Assembly: GCA_027559495.1 (NCBI GenBank)
Contig: JAMXSV010000024.1
Coordinates: forward strand, 868,001-932,000
DNA from: Aurifilum marmelostoma
Lineage: Eukaryota; Ascomycota; Sordariomycetes; Diaporthales; Cryphonectriaceae
Length of the DNA stretch: 64,000 nucleotides
Reading direction: 5' to 3'
The stretch's first letter is position 1. Each line of letters opens with the position of its first letter. The notes under the pieces are model-generated. The model searched no databases. It was not told the DNA's origin and saw nothing but the letters and a program-made list of their open reading frames with translations. Both the position numbers and the translations under genes were made by a program. This document shows positions 9,901 to 22,045 of this stretch, piece by piece.

Positions 9901-12900
9901 GGTTCAGAGGCGCAATTTCAGCCTCCACGCTGACAGTCGGAAAGTTGTCAAGAATCTTGGCGATCTTGTTGCCGGCGCTGTGGTTGTGGACCAGCCCTCC
10001 TATCTCAGCTGGCTCCATGTCACGCATGGCCTCGATCGTGAGAGATTCTTTGGCGTCAAGCTGGTTCAAGATAGGTTTGGCCAGCTCGAACTGGTGGAGC
10101 GGGTGCTGGTACGGCCAGACGCGCTTCTCGATAGACTTGGCCAGAGTCAAGAGCACCAAGCATTGGTGACCCCATCTCCGATTCAATGCGATCATGAACA
10201 ATGCCCGGCAGATTCGACCGGCCTGCTGGGCTACGTAGTTGAGGTCATTTGTCAAAGCGAAATCTTCCGGCTGAACCTTGGAAATAAAGGCTTGGAGGAG
10301 AATGTTGGTTTTGGCCTGAGGCTGGTCGATACCGCTCTCGACATCGCAAGGCACGACAGCTTTATTATCCCTCATCCTGACCAGTTCCTTGCTCTCGCTG
10401 TCTCTCGACTGTATGTTGTCGAATTCGCCGCTCATCGCGATCATCTTGAGGATGTCGGCCTCCGTGGCGAAAGGCTGCATCATAGTGTTGAAGATCTGGA
10501 TGCTTGTGTGCAGAATGTAGTACTGACTGGCGATACGGCCAATGTCTTTGCTGCGAAGCTCTTCTGTCGACTCGTTGAAGATGATCATCTGGCTCTGCTG
10601 GAGTGTCCTGGCGGCCTGGATAGCAAGCTGTCGGCGTCGCTGCACGAGAGATGGATCGTCTTGAAACTCGGCCCAGTCGATACCATAGGCCATGGGGTTT
10701 CTCCTCATGCGAACGAAGAGGTATGAGTACCCGATCCATTGGACGGCCTCCGGAATGGAAGTCACTGTGCCTAGAGCGATCTCGGCGTTCAGGTTGTCTA
10801 CCAGCTTCGTCGAGAACTTGGACTCGATGGGCAGCTGGTCCGTGACGGCAGTGAGGTAGTGCGGGAGTTTGTCCTGCGTGGTGCAGATCATGCCGATACC
10901 AGTATCCTCAAATTGCGGCCGGCCAGCACGTCCAAAGATTTGCAGTACGTCGAGGATGCCGAGGTCGACGAACTTGCCGTCCTGGGCACTGTAGACTTGG
11001 GTGCCCTTGATGACTACCGCCGCAGCTGGCAAGTTGACTCCCCAGGCCAAGGTGGCCGTACAGCAGAGCACCTTGAGAACACCTTCTGCAAACAGCCTCT
11101 CCATCAAGTTACGGTCGGACCTCGCCATACCAGCATGATGAACACCAATACCCTTAGGCAGGAGGTCTCGCAACTCCTTAGCCTTGCAAGACTTCATGTC
11201 TCTGACGGCATTCTCATATTTTGGGTGCATCGATGGGTCCAGAAGATCAACGCAAACGTCATCAACTGCCTTCTCGTAAAGCATCTTGGCTGTCGCGGTC
11301 GTATCTCTCCGGGAGTGGACAAACACCATCACCTGGTGATCCCGCTCCAGCATCTCTCTGACCTTCTCGAATGCCACCTGATCCAGGTTTTCTCTGGACT
11401 GCTTCGATCCAGCTTTGCCCTTGACGCCAATGAAATGCTGCTCCAGCGGCACTGGGCGAAAGGACGCATCAAAATAGAACAGACCAGCATATCTGTTGAC
11501 CTTTAAAAAGTCGGCTACATCGATATAATTGGGGAGGGTAGCGCTGAGGCCCACGATACGGATCAGCGACTGGGTACTCTCGACCTGGCGCTCGGTGCGG
11601 GCGACGAGCGACTCCAGCACGGCGCCTCGCTCGTCGTGAAGCATGTGAACCTCGTCGATGATCAAGAGACGAACTTTCTGGACGAGCTCGGTGTCGCCAG
11701 TCCCTTTTCTGGTCACCACATCCCACTTCTCAGGAGTGGTGACGATGATCTGAGTAGAGACGATCTCGGCTTTTGTCAGATGCATGTCGCCTGTGTATTC
11801 GCGGCAGCGGATGCCGAGCCATGCTAGACGACGCCCAAGCTTCTCGGTAATCTCAGCAGCCAGGGCTTTCATGGGTGCCACATAGACGATCTTGAAGTCC
11901 TCAAAGTCAACAGCAAAGTCTGTGGCGGCGTGGTCCGTAAAGGGGTTCGGCTCAAGGTACTGAGCAATAGTGTGCAGGATAGTCAGCATCGCAGCATCAG
12001 TTTTACCCTGTCTATCTCGTTAGCAAATTGTTTGGCCATGGGCAGTCATAGGGATGTGAGAGCTTACAGCACCAGTCGGAGCACAGATGAGCATATTCTC
12101 ACTGGATTTGTACGCTACCGGGTACACCAGACTCTGCATGCGATTTAGGGTCTTGTACCCCTTGAAGGTGTTTCGGCAGAGACCGTCCATATCCTTGATA
12201 TCAACAAGTTTCTGGCCCGGCCATAATGCTCCGGGTTTTCCAGCCGGTATGGCGTACTCCTCGTACTTGTCGAATTGAAGTCTCTCGCTGCCGGCAGGTA
12301 GGGCGTACTTCTTCCCAGCATGGCTCAGAGAGTTCCCGGCAGCAAACATCCTGTAAACGTGGGGGTACTGCGGCTCCTTGAAAGTGCTCTGAGCAAGAGC
12401 GGCGTTCTTGTGGCGGAAGTCCTGTTGTCGGAGGTTCTCTTCTCTCTCCGCTTTTGTAAGCAGACGTGCTGTGGACTGATCGTTGAGACCAGGTCTTGTC
12501 GCCTGATCCATGGCTGCCATTATCTCTGCCTGGTGAGAGATGAGCTCGATGACGAAGTCCAGATCATCGAAGCCGACCAGGTCCGTGAGCACAGATTGAA
12601 GCTGCTCTTCGTGCTGCGTCGACCTCAACGCTTCGAGAACCTGCTCCTGTAGGGTCTCGGCAGGAAGTCCATCTCTGCGAAGTGCTACCTCGATGCACTT
12701 GGTGGTGAACCACTGAGGCCCATACGGTAGTTCTTGGTCGAAGCCATCTGTCCCGTCCATCATGTCGCTGCTGTCGAGACCCAGCTCCTCGAGCTCGGAG
12801 TCAGATATGAAGTCCCACACATCATGGGCGCCTCCACTGGCTGAGCTCAAGTCGAAATCGTCATCATCGCCATATTCTCCTTGGCCGTTGAATGTGCTGT

Positions 12901-13009
12901 CAACATGTGTCTTTGCTTCGGGCAGTTTGAGTTCGGCGATGGCTGCCTTCATGGCGGCTACTTGAGCCAGCCATTGAGTCCCTGCTTCTGTCGCTGTAGA
13001 GGGCGACAT
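6991..13009 (-). CDS. slh1: Ski2-like tandem RNA helicase Slh1/ASCC3, with a one-base frameshift
   Basis: Exons 12068-13009 and 6991-12007, separated by a 60-nt intron (12008-12067) that splits the first Walker A (CAPTGA|GKT). The product is about 1985 residues. Cassette 1 has Walker A near 310-317 and DEVH near 432-435; cassette 2 has GSPTGSGKT near 1171-1179 and DEIH near 1276-1279. Each RecA pair is followed by a QxxGRAGR motif (QIFGRAGRP, QMLGRAGRP) and a Sec63-like region. Length, DEVH in cassette 1 and the short N-terminus fit Slh1/ASCC3, the helicase that splits collided ribosomes in the RQT complex, better than spliceosomal Brr2. The frame breaks at 9300-9306: a run of seven C (G on the coding strand) where six would join VRERVKDWG to ARLAKPLGLK. 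The two halves otherwise align end to end with no missing residue. The start codon is 697 bases from that of ykt6, head to head. Confidence 0.93.
9300..9306. other. slh1: homopolymer frameshift site in slh1
   Basis: C7 on the plus strand. Six would join the two overlapping open frames without losing or adding a residue. Confidence 0.85.
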
Positions 13010-13706
13010 ATTGGCTCCTGGACTGCTAGGTTGTCGAAATCCGTCTGTCGTCTTGCAGGGGAAAGATTTCTTTCGCGCTGCGCGGCCAACAGTCGTGGAT
13101 GGTCCATAAGCTGCTTATAACCTACTGAAAATCGACTGACATTACTGTAGTGTTTCGGTGTGGCTCATCGTCATGAGTACCGGGTACAGGGGGGTTGACC
13201 TTTGCTTAGCAGGGCCAGATGGTTAGCGCCTATTTGGGTTCAGCATAGGCTTACAGCACTAGCCGCTGGGGGTTCTGCATGTGACGCAGGGCACAGCAGT
13301 GGGGCGTTGGAGGGGTACGAGACACTGGCACTGGGGGCGACGGTGACTGGATGCCACTGTGGGCTAGGGGCCATGGCGGCAGGCTGCGGGTCGGTGTGTT
13401 CCAAACGGCCGTCCTCGATGGAAATAGGAGTTCCCTCCGGCTTACCTTATCTTTTAACTTATTCTACTCCCCTACACTCTATGACCCAACTCTCCCAAGC
13501 CTACGTGCCCAAACCCGCCCAACCAACGATTTTCACCTCGCGATCGTTTCGTCCTTCTCTAACTTCCCGAATCTCGAGTCCCTCTCGGTTCGAGCGATCA
13601 CCTCGTCCACACCTAGAACCACTTCGGACCCCGTCCTGCCCCGTGCGAACGACCGGACGAGCCACCAGTCAGGCATAAAGCGACCTTCTCAAGCAATACC
13701 GCAGCC
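13010..13706. promoter_or_regulatory. divergent intergenic region slh1/ykt6
   Basis: It lies between head-to-head start codons and contains both promoters. Open frames here (13202-13710) show no recognisable protein and overlap the probable ykt6 leader. Confidence 0.5.
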
Positions 13707-15275
13707 ATGAAGGTGCACTACATCGGCGTACGTTATGCGCATGATCAATATGGATATGTTGGATGTTTCTAAGAATGGACTCTTATGTCACCTCTAGGTC
13801 GTCAGGAACATCCAAGGCCAGGAGCCACAGGAGCTGGTCTCCGAGAAGGAGCTGAGCGCCTACTCTCGCTTCACCAGAAACAGCTATGCCGTACGCAACA
13901 CCTCTGCAGCCACAGTCCTCGAGGAGAATGGGTCTGGTGCCACCCTTGCCATACGACTGCAATTATACTGATCTAAGCGGTGAAGGAATTCATGACTTTG
14001 TTTGCTGGAAAGGTGGCACAGGCAACGAAGCCTGGTCGTAAGCATCAGCCGTGGGGAGGGGACTACTATACAGATAAATCGCTGACGCATTGTCTGTGCA
14101 GAACGACAAGATGTCGAGCAGCAAGGTACGTTGCATCTTCGTTGCGATGTGCGACAAAGCCGTTTCGGGCAATGGACACTAGAGCGAAACAAAGGAATTC
14201 GTACCCAGACCAAGGCATGATCATGGCCCAAGTGGACGCCTGCATTTACAAGGCCGAGAGGGAAACAAAATGATACAGATACCAAGCAACGCTATCCCAT
14301 CTCAGCCAGCGCTTTCGTGGGTCGAGGACCCAGGAGTCAAGATTGGGCGGATGGAACGGCGCGAGATCGATGAATCGATGGCGCAAATCCCGGTGAAAAC
14401 GACCAAGGGAAAAGAAGAAGTAACAATTTGTCGAACTTGGTCACTGGAAGACGCGGAACACATCAGGTCGCCCAGCCTGCCGAATCGGAACACCATGAAC
14501 TACAATGCACTTGTCGAAGAGGCACGGGACAAGTGTCAGCTGTGTTTTTTGTTCGCCTCCAAAAGACGTTAGATCGAAAATGCTGACATTTTCCCTGAAG
14601 AGCACACATTTCACGCATACGCCCGCTCTGAAGGTGTCTGCGGCATCGTCATCACAGACCACGAGTACCCACAGCTGGTGGCTCACCAGCTCCTCTCCAA
14701 GGTTGTCGATGAATTTCTCGGGCAACACCCGCAATCAGCGTGGAAGTCCGGGGCGCCAACACTTAGCATGCCGCAGCTGAAGGAATACATCACCAAGTAC
14801 CAGGTACGATTGTCAAAATGATAGTCGTTTGGAGATGACTACTGGTCTAATATCGAAGTATAGGACCCACAGCAAGCCGACAGCATCATGAGGATCCAGA
14901 AGGAGCTAGACGAGGTACGGAAAACTAGCCACCCCCCCCCCCCAAAAAAAACAATCTCTTACTAGTCTGCTAACATGCTACCTCCTCCAGACCAAGATTA
15001 CACTGCATAAGACTATCGAGAGCGTGTTGGAGCGAGGACAGAAGATTGACGACCTGGTCCAGAAGAGCGATGGTCTGAGCGCTCAGTCCAAGATGTTCTA
15101 TCGTAAGCTTGATGGATTGTTGCTCCTGTGTTCGTTTATGAAACTATCGTGCTGACAAATCCCAATAGAACAGGCAAAGAAGCAGAACTCGTGCTGGTAA
15201 GTTCGAATCGTCATCTCTAACAACAACATGGGCATCATTTTGACTGACAAACCTCTCTGCAGCCTGGTCATGTAA
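13707..15275 (+). CDS. ykt6: R-SNARE Ykt6, nine exons
   Basis: Assembled by hand: exons 13707-13727, 13798-13890, 13986-14037, 14102-14125, 14601-14803, 14864-14914, 14991-15102, 15169-15196 and 15263-15275, giving 198 residues, the usual Ykt6 length. All junctions use GT-AG and keep frame. The N-terminal half is a longin domain (starts MKVHYIGVVRN; EGVCGIVITDHEYPQL). The SNARE helix has its zero-layer arginine in VLERGQKIDDL. There is no membrane anchor; the end NSCCLVM carries adjacent cysteines for palmitoylation and a CaaX farnesylation box. Ykt6 acts in ER-Golgi, Golgi, vacuole and autophagosome fusion. Intron 4 (14126-14600, 475 nt) is much longer than the others, which are about 60-95 nt; its branch-like TGCTGAC sits just before the acceptor. 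Exon 4 is only 24 nt. Confidence 0.95.
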
Positions 15276-16366
15276 ACTCATCAACACCTCACACGGCTAT
15301 TCGCCCACAGATCTCTCTCAGACTGGACACCGCAGTCGGTCTCTCCTTTGGGTAGATCTGGAGATAACGGGAGGCAGTTATGGTTTCACCTCTTGTGCAG
15401 GCCTGCAGCATACGCACACAGTTATGGCGTCCGGACTTCCTCGTAGTGCTATTTTACGTCGTCGACAACCTATATACCTTACATAATGAAGTTTACGTGA
15501 TCTGCATTGACTGATTGATTGGAGGAACATTGTGACTATTATACTTCAAGTTCTTCACGACTGCACTTCCCAGGAATGTACGGACTGAAGTGTGCACTCG
15601 AAAGTTGCCGACATCCGCTTGAGGGAGACTTTGTCCCCAAAACTTTCTTTGGCCTATGTGTTGATCGCTCTCGAGTAGAAAAGTGTCGGCGAAATTGATT
15701 ACCCCTGAGCTAAGGTATCAAGGGTGAAGATGGAGCCAGCACACGGATATGAATTCCTCCTCGTCCTTCTCCAAGCTAGCACAACCTAGAGACCACCATC
15801 TAAGCTCTCCCAGATTTTTTTTGGCGCGCAGGAGAAAAAGAAAAGGAGGGAGAAGTAGAATAAAACAGCAATTAGATGCTGGTGATAGTTTGCATAAGGC
15901 CCAGATGCAAAGAGTAAAGAGAAATCATGATTTGTGACACCCCCCCTCCCCTGGGTGGTTTTTTTCCAGAAAAGAAAAGAAAAGAAAAAACAGAGAAGAA
16001 TCTCCTCTAAGAGGGTCTGATCAAGGAGCCTGCCATATTTCCAAAAATGTAAACAAAGGAGAAAGAGAATGCTGTTGGCGTATGTTTCAGAAAAAATAAT
16101 TCCATGAAATTCAAATTGCTCGTGCCCGCCGTGCCCGATAACACCATGCTTCTCAAAAGCCCCAGTCACAAAAGAAAAGCAGAAAAAGAAGGAAGGAAAA
16201 AAGGAGTCAACCCGATTTCCTCCTAAATCGTTATACGTCGTCAAGACGGAAGATAGAAATCAATGTTGTCCCCAGGTAACTGATTTACCAGATCATTCCT
16301 GATCTCGCGAAATTCCTTTACGTAGTCCAGTAGTTGGGGGTTTGTAACGAGAGTTCGAGCCATCCA
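15276..16366. other. intergenic between convergent ykt6 and the 16.4-kb gene
   Basis: Contains the two 3' UTRs. A 152-codon minus-strand frame (15786-16244) is rich in F and K from poly-purine tracts and looks non-coding. Confidence 0.5.
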
Positions 16367-18359
16367 TCAATCACTCTCAACGACAGCCCATGTGCTCTTC
16401 CTCACAGGGCTGTCCCACTGGTGCACCAACGTCGGCGTCGAGCTCTGGACATCCCTGATTGGCTCGTCGTGACCCAGCCTGCCCGGGCTCGGCGCCTTGA
16501 CAACCGTCACGCCGAGGGGGGCTCCTAAGCTGCTGCTGCTGATGATGGCCCGGCGGCGGCAAGGAAGGAGATGTTCCTATCGCAGCAGCAGCGTGTGCAT
16601 GTTTCTCGCCAGTGTCCCTCCGCGTTTGCAGCGGGCGTAGCAGGTTGCGCTGCTGTCTCGAGATGCTAATCTGTCGCGCGATACTCACCTCCACAGCATT
16701 CTGGAGCGCAGCCTCTGAGGCGTCCAGGTCAGAGGAGGGCTTTGTGATGTGCGTGCTGTTCGAGGTGGCGGATGCTGAGCGGCGGCGGTGGCCAGAGGTG
16801 GCAGTAGTAGTGGATGTTGAGATGGAGGACGCGGTGGAGGGCGACATCATCTGCCACTGTGGCTCGTGGAGAGTCGGTTTGAGGGGTTGGGAGACGATGA
16901 TCTCCTCGTGGGAGTCCATGGATGTCGGGGAGTCCAGGATGAGGCCGGATTTCTCGTGGCCAAAGTGGAATGAGGTGTCGGTAGGGTAGATTGGCTCTTG
17001 AGGTCTGCTGGAGCCTCCTGACAAGGGCGGGTGCATTTCGAAGGGGTTAGGAACCTCCAGATTTCGTGTCGATGATCCATTGGGGGCGTGTTGCTGCCTC
17101 GGCAGACGCGTGTCAAAGGCCTGCTGAGTAGGTGAGGGCAGACGACCTGGGGAGGTGTTGGACCTCGCAACACGTTTGGAGGATGTCGATGTCGGTGTCT
17201 CTATACTAGGAATTGAGCGGCCGCTCGGTGGTATTGGGAATACGCTCAGGCTCGGCGACAGCGTCTCCCGTGTAGGCTGAGGCGAAGTTGCTCGCCGCGG
17301 TCTGCTGCCATGCTCTGTGTCCTCCGTCGTCACTTCCAATTCCTTGCCCTGGTTGATCGTCTTCAGCCTCTCCACGGTTGCCTGCCTCCTCGCCAGCAGT
17401 GATGCAGCGGGCTCCTGCTTCGGGCCCTGGTTCAGCACGTCACTGAACATTACACTGTACCGCTCCAGCTTGGTCTCTGGAATCTGCACATTCAACAGAG
17501 GCAGTGGGGGCACCGCTGGTGTGAGTGAAGGCCCGGGACGCAGGCGCGGATCCGAGCTCCTCGACCTCAACACTTGTGACCTGGGCTGGACGGCTGCTTC
17601 CTGGTCGGGCGAGTTGTTGACCGGCATCGTGTTGGACCGCAGGACAATAGGCTTGTGCTTGGGTGTTTTCTTCTCAGACTGTGTGAAGCTTCTTGTCGGC
17701 GTCTTTGGCGGTTGCTGCATATTGACCGTGGTTGTAGAGGGTGTTGAGTGCTTGGAAAGCGTCATGCCACGCTCACGCCCTCCAGCCTTCGGGCCCTGGT
17801 GCTCGTCCTTCTTCCCACCACCACCAAATAGCCCAAACAGCTTCCTCCTGCCCGTCTTCTTCCTCTGCAGAGAGTCGCCTAGTGGTCCGCTCATGGCTGA
17901 GGACGGCTGCTCCGAGGACGATACAAGCACCTGAGGGGATGCTGGTGGGAACTGGGCCTGCCACCTCGCCGCGTCCGGCGGCGGGACATGTGTAGGGCTG
18001 CCAAGGGCCATTCCTATTGGGATCTCGCCTGATGTGACCGACTCTGGCGTCTGCATCCTGACTGGTATCGACACCTCCTGGATCACTGGATAATCGGGAC
18101 TGTATTCGGGCGTTATTGTGGTCGCACCCTGGACAGGTATGCGAAAGTGATGAGACATGGAGGCCATCCGACTTTTGATGTATAAATCATCCCTGGACAT
18201 CCTGTTGTTGTTGCTGGTGATTATTGTCGTCTGGTCCGCCAGTGCCGCCCTGCGCGAGCTGTTGTTGAAGAACATGTCATCTTTTGACATCCTCTTGTCA
18301 AAATTATTCGTCCTCCTTGTCGATGGGCCACCCGCCGTACTGGGTCGGACAGAGGCCAT
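16367..18359 (-). CDS. Ser/Thr/Pro-rich protein of unknown function, frameshift near its C-terminus
   Basis: About 663 residues, mostly predicted disordered, rich in S, T, P, Q and R. No catalytic domain is visible. A distinctive basic-hydrophobic patch, RRKLFGLFGGGGKK, lies near residue 170, and a helical segment, VSIARQISISRQQRNLL, lies near the end; both look conserved rather than random. The first frame stops at 16377 after an Arg/Gln-rich nonsense-like tail. Dropping one base from the six-G run at 16516-16521 instead yields a C-terminus ending in SPVRKSTWAVVESD with TGA at 16367-16369, which reads like a genuine protein end; I annotate that version. The start at 18357-18359 (MASVRPSTAGG) is the only Met before the repeated (R)MS(K/R)DD motifs. 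Many SP/TP sites suggest phosphorylation. Function not inferred. Confidence 0.75.
16516..16521. other. homopolymer frameshift site in the 16.4-kb gene
   Basis: G6 on the plus strand. Five would give the C-terminus ending in STWAVVESD. Confidence 0.65.
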
Positions 18360-20034
18360 GTTGGCTTGCGCGGGGAGGAGGAGGGTGGGCCGGAGGGGGA
18401 GGAAACCGTGGGCGTGCCGGCAGAGAAAGTGTTTGTTGTTGATGACGAAGCTATGGAGCGCAGCGGATCAAACAGCAGGAATCCCAAGGCCCGATATTAA
18501 AAGTTGTTTATCTGTGAGGAAGGAGGAGGAGAAGGAGGGGGCCGACAGCGATTTTGAGGCAGTGTGCCTGCAGGGTCTTGTTGGTTTAGGATTGCAGGGG
18601 AAGGCCTGACACACTCTTGTCTCGGTTGAACACCCGCAGCCAAGTAAAGTAAGCCCGCCGCAACCAAGTTTCTCATGTAAAAGGAAATAATCTTGTTCAG
18701 TGCACAAACTTCGTCCATATATATAGTTCTGTATATATTCGGACAAACTACTGCTTCGTCCCTGATGATCTGAGGCCGTTGGGGGGGAAAAGCTTGGGGC
18801 AGCAGCAGGAGGAGGAGGAACGTGTGCCGCGGGAGATCTACGGTGGAACGAGCCTATTCTTCTTTCCACACGACGACAAACGTGCCGAGCCGTTCAAATA
18901 CTCAGCTGTACATAGTACTGCACTTGGATAAATCATCATCTCCTGGGTGGTCGGTGAGCACCTTTCGGCCCAGTGTGGGTTCATGCAGCTGTTGTGGTAA
19001 TGCTCACCATCTTCTCTCTTCTGCTGCTGCTTAGGCTGCTCAGTGCCACCCTTTAATTCGTCGTGTTATTTCCTAGCGCGCCCTCTGGGGTCGGGGATGA
19101 CCAGTAATCCCGCAGGGTTGCTTGTTCTCATTTCATTTATCTCGAAACTTGCACCCCACCTTACTACTGTGCGCCGGGGTCTCGACTCTTCTCGAGCGGC
19201 CTGCTGCTGTGACGGCTGGATTCTTCTGGCTTCCCGTCCTCGGTCCTGTCTCTGTCTGCTGCGCGGGGAACAAGCTGAGCACGGGATATATGCAGTATCA
19301 GATAGCGCCACGCTGGGTTCAGAGCCCTTCCTCGGCATCTCTGCTTTGTGTCATAAGTAGTGGTTGTGTGGCTGCATATCTGTGAGCTGGGGGGCGGGAT
19401 TGATGACCACGGGCATGTCGTTGGCCGTGTGGGACCACCCCCGGGTCAGACCAGGATGTGCGAGCATGCGGTGGAACAGAAGAGTGCTGCTGAGGGCTGG
19501 ACCCTTGTCGATGAAGCCCTGGACATGGGCTCTCACGGCGGCGGGGTGTAGACTTCCTTGTCCTCTCGTGACGGAAGAATTGTGGTTTCAGGTGTCCGAT
19601 GGTTCTCCAGTCTGAACCATCCCGCACCTCGATCCAGCGTCACACTCCGAAGGACGCTGGAGAAACAAGGTGATGCGCGGGTAAATTCGTCGGCTGCTTC
19701 AGCTTGTTGAACAGCCTCTCAGAGGTACAGAATTGAGCTGGATCCATGGCGTCTCATGCAATCATCAAGACGGAAAAAAAAGGGGGGGGGGGGACGAAAA
19801 CGAAGATGTGTGTATGTGTGTGTGGTGTAAAGCGATCGCGATTGAGATTTGATGAGGCTCAAGGATCAGCATCCAATCATCGGATGATGGCATGCTACAT
19901 AAAAATGTGTCCACAAGTTAGTGCTATCTGGATACCTGCTATGACGAGATGTGGTAGTACATACTTCTAGATAAACCAGGCTCAGCCGCCGTTGCAACCC
20001 CGTCCCACAAGGCTCATCCTTCTTCTGATGGGAA

Positions 20035-20048
20035 AGCTCAGCTGAGCT
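20035..20048. repeat. perfect 14-bp palindrome
   Basis: AGCTCAGCTGAGCT reads the same on both strands and extends into a further GAGCTG copy on its right. It lies in non-coding DNA; the role is unknown. Confidence 0.7.
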
Positions 20049-21980
20049 GAGCTGTAATTTGGTCCTCGGTGGGCTTGGCTCAGACTCTGGACGATGGATA
20101 GAAAATGAGGGTGGACGCCTCTGAAATGAAGACCTAGTCGGAAAATTGCAGGACGCAAAGACTGCCAGACGAGCCATTGGTCGCCCGCCAGGTGTGGCAT
20201 CAATGAGATGCCCAAGGGGATTCAGAACCCTGCCCTTTTAGACATACCACACACACTCTATGCTGTCGTACTGAGGTTTATTTCTAGGAAGATTTGGCGC
20301 GATCCTTTCATCTCCTAGCGTGTCATTGCAGCGTTACATTGTAAGGCCTGCAAGCATCTCGGCACCCACGAAACTTTAATTTGCTTGGCATCTGTGGCGT
20401 CGACGACCAATTCATTCAGCGACCAGCTGTGCAGTTCAAGCCTCACGTTATAGTGAGCGATTGGTGAGTGAAGGAGGACCTACCCAACGCGCTCGAGAAG
20501 GCCGAGACCAGCCAGCTCTTGGACGGGAAATGGACTGCAATGATGAAAGATCTTCTTTTCTCACGTGCTGAGCCTGCACTATTGACACTGTTGGTCCGCA
20601 CCAGGTTCCAATCGGGCGTGTGTGAACGTCGGGGCATGTTGGCTGTCAAGGCTCCGTTTCATCTTGTCCGAGTACTTGTATGGGGAATACTGTCTGATCA
20701 TTGCGGCTGAAACATCAACTTCCGGTTTTTGAGGTGGTGCTCAGAGAAGAAGGCTTCCAGAACCTCCATCGAACCCTGGATTAAAAATCAAGGCCTTGTA
20801 TTCCTCCGTCGAGAAGAGGCATGTGTATGTCTTTTTAAGGTTTGAAGGCCATGAGGGGCCCAGGGCCGGTGTTGTCAGCCCTGTGGACAAGGGGTCGCGT
20901 GTCTCTGCGGCTGTAGCATGCTACATTACAACTCTTGACTCTTGACGTCTTGCGGATGTTGCCGTCAATGCAGTCTTTAGCCTACAGCAGGGCCAGACAA
21001 GATGAACTGCAGGTCTGATTCACTTTCCCGTGCCGCAGCAGGAACTGGGAACGTGGCGCCGCCCAATGGATCGGTCCCGTTAAGCTTGAATTGGCGATCA
21101 GATCTTACAAACCGACACGGGCAAGATCAACTGCGGCGCACACTGCGCTTCTAGGTCCTTCAGGCTCAACCTTGAGCCAACCTTGCCGGGCCGTTGAGGA
21201 TCGCCTGCCAATCTATGGGAGCTTCGGCAATCTGTGCTGGATGGAGATGCAGTTGCAGTTGCAGTTCGTGTGTGGACGGTGAATATTGCTGATCACAACC
21301 AATATATTTCCCGACGAGCGAGTCTGTGCAGATCTGACAGGGTTTCAGAATTGACCCAGAAGAAGCTTGTCAACGGCATCCTAGTGGAGAGCATGCGGGA
21401 GAACACTCAATCTCAAACATAATGCTTTACTAGTATCACCAGCTGGCAAGGCCGTCCGAGGATGCGACTAGCCTGGAATGTCGCGCATCCGAAAGCACGC
21501 ATGGACATGAATTCGGATGGGCCATGCGGGGCTATGAGAACAGCTGGGTTGGTTGATTGTTCATATCTGTGTAGGTTTCTAGAACTGCCAATTCCAGGGC
21601 GCTCTTTCGGTGTGCTCGAAGGTGATTGGATCGAAGTGGTATTGTAGCTGCGGCTCCCCAGATACTATGTAGTTTGCGCACGACTCACAGCGCAGTTGTT
21701 GGATAACGATGTGTGGTCGATGGGGTCCGCCGTTACAGCCTGTCGAAAGGCGGCTTAGAACCTAGCAAGATCTACGTGTTACGGTCTGCATAGTCCGAAG
21801 GACAGCCACAAGTAGCAGGATCGACAAGAATAAGTCGTCAAGCTGTCAAAACTCCTGAGGTTGACAAGACGAGAGCTGAGAGATAGTAACGCGTTGTGGG
21901 TCACGCTTCCTTTACCGCTTCGACTGATCCATCGCATTCTTGCGAAATCTATCATGAGCGGTCAACCCGTTATTGTCACA

Positions 21981-22045
21981 CCCCCCCCCCCTTTTTTCCC
22001 CCTTCTATCGTTTGCTTTCTTCTTTTTTTTTTTGGGGGGGGGGGG
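21981..22045. repeat. facing C11 and G12 homopolymers
   Basis: C x 11 at 21981-21991 and G x 12 at 22034-22045, separated by a 42-base pyrimidine-rich spacer, with T runs on the inner sides. The outer runs are complementary and could pair. It lies about 560 bases upstream of the profilin start. Confidence 0.75.

Noticed and set aside
6991..13009. Identification as spliceosomal Brr2
   Set aside because: Brr2 is longer with a larger N-terminal region and DEIH in cassette 1. Here the total is about 1985 residues with DEVH, as in Slh1/ASCC3.
15786..16244. 152-codon minus-strand frame rich in Phe
   Set aside because: Generated by poly-A/G tracts in convergent 3' UTRs.
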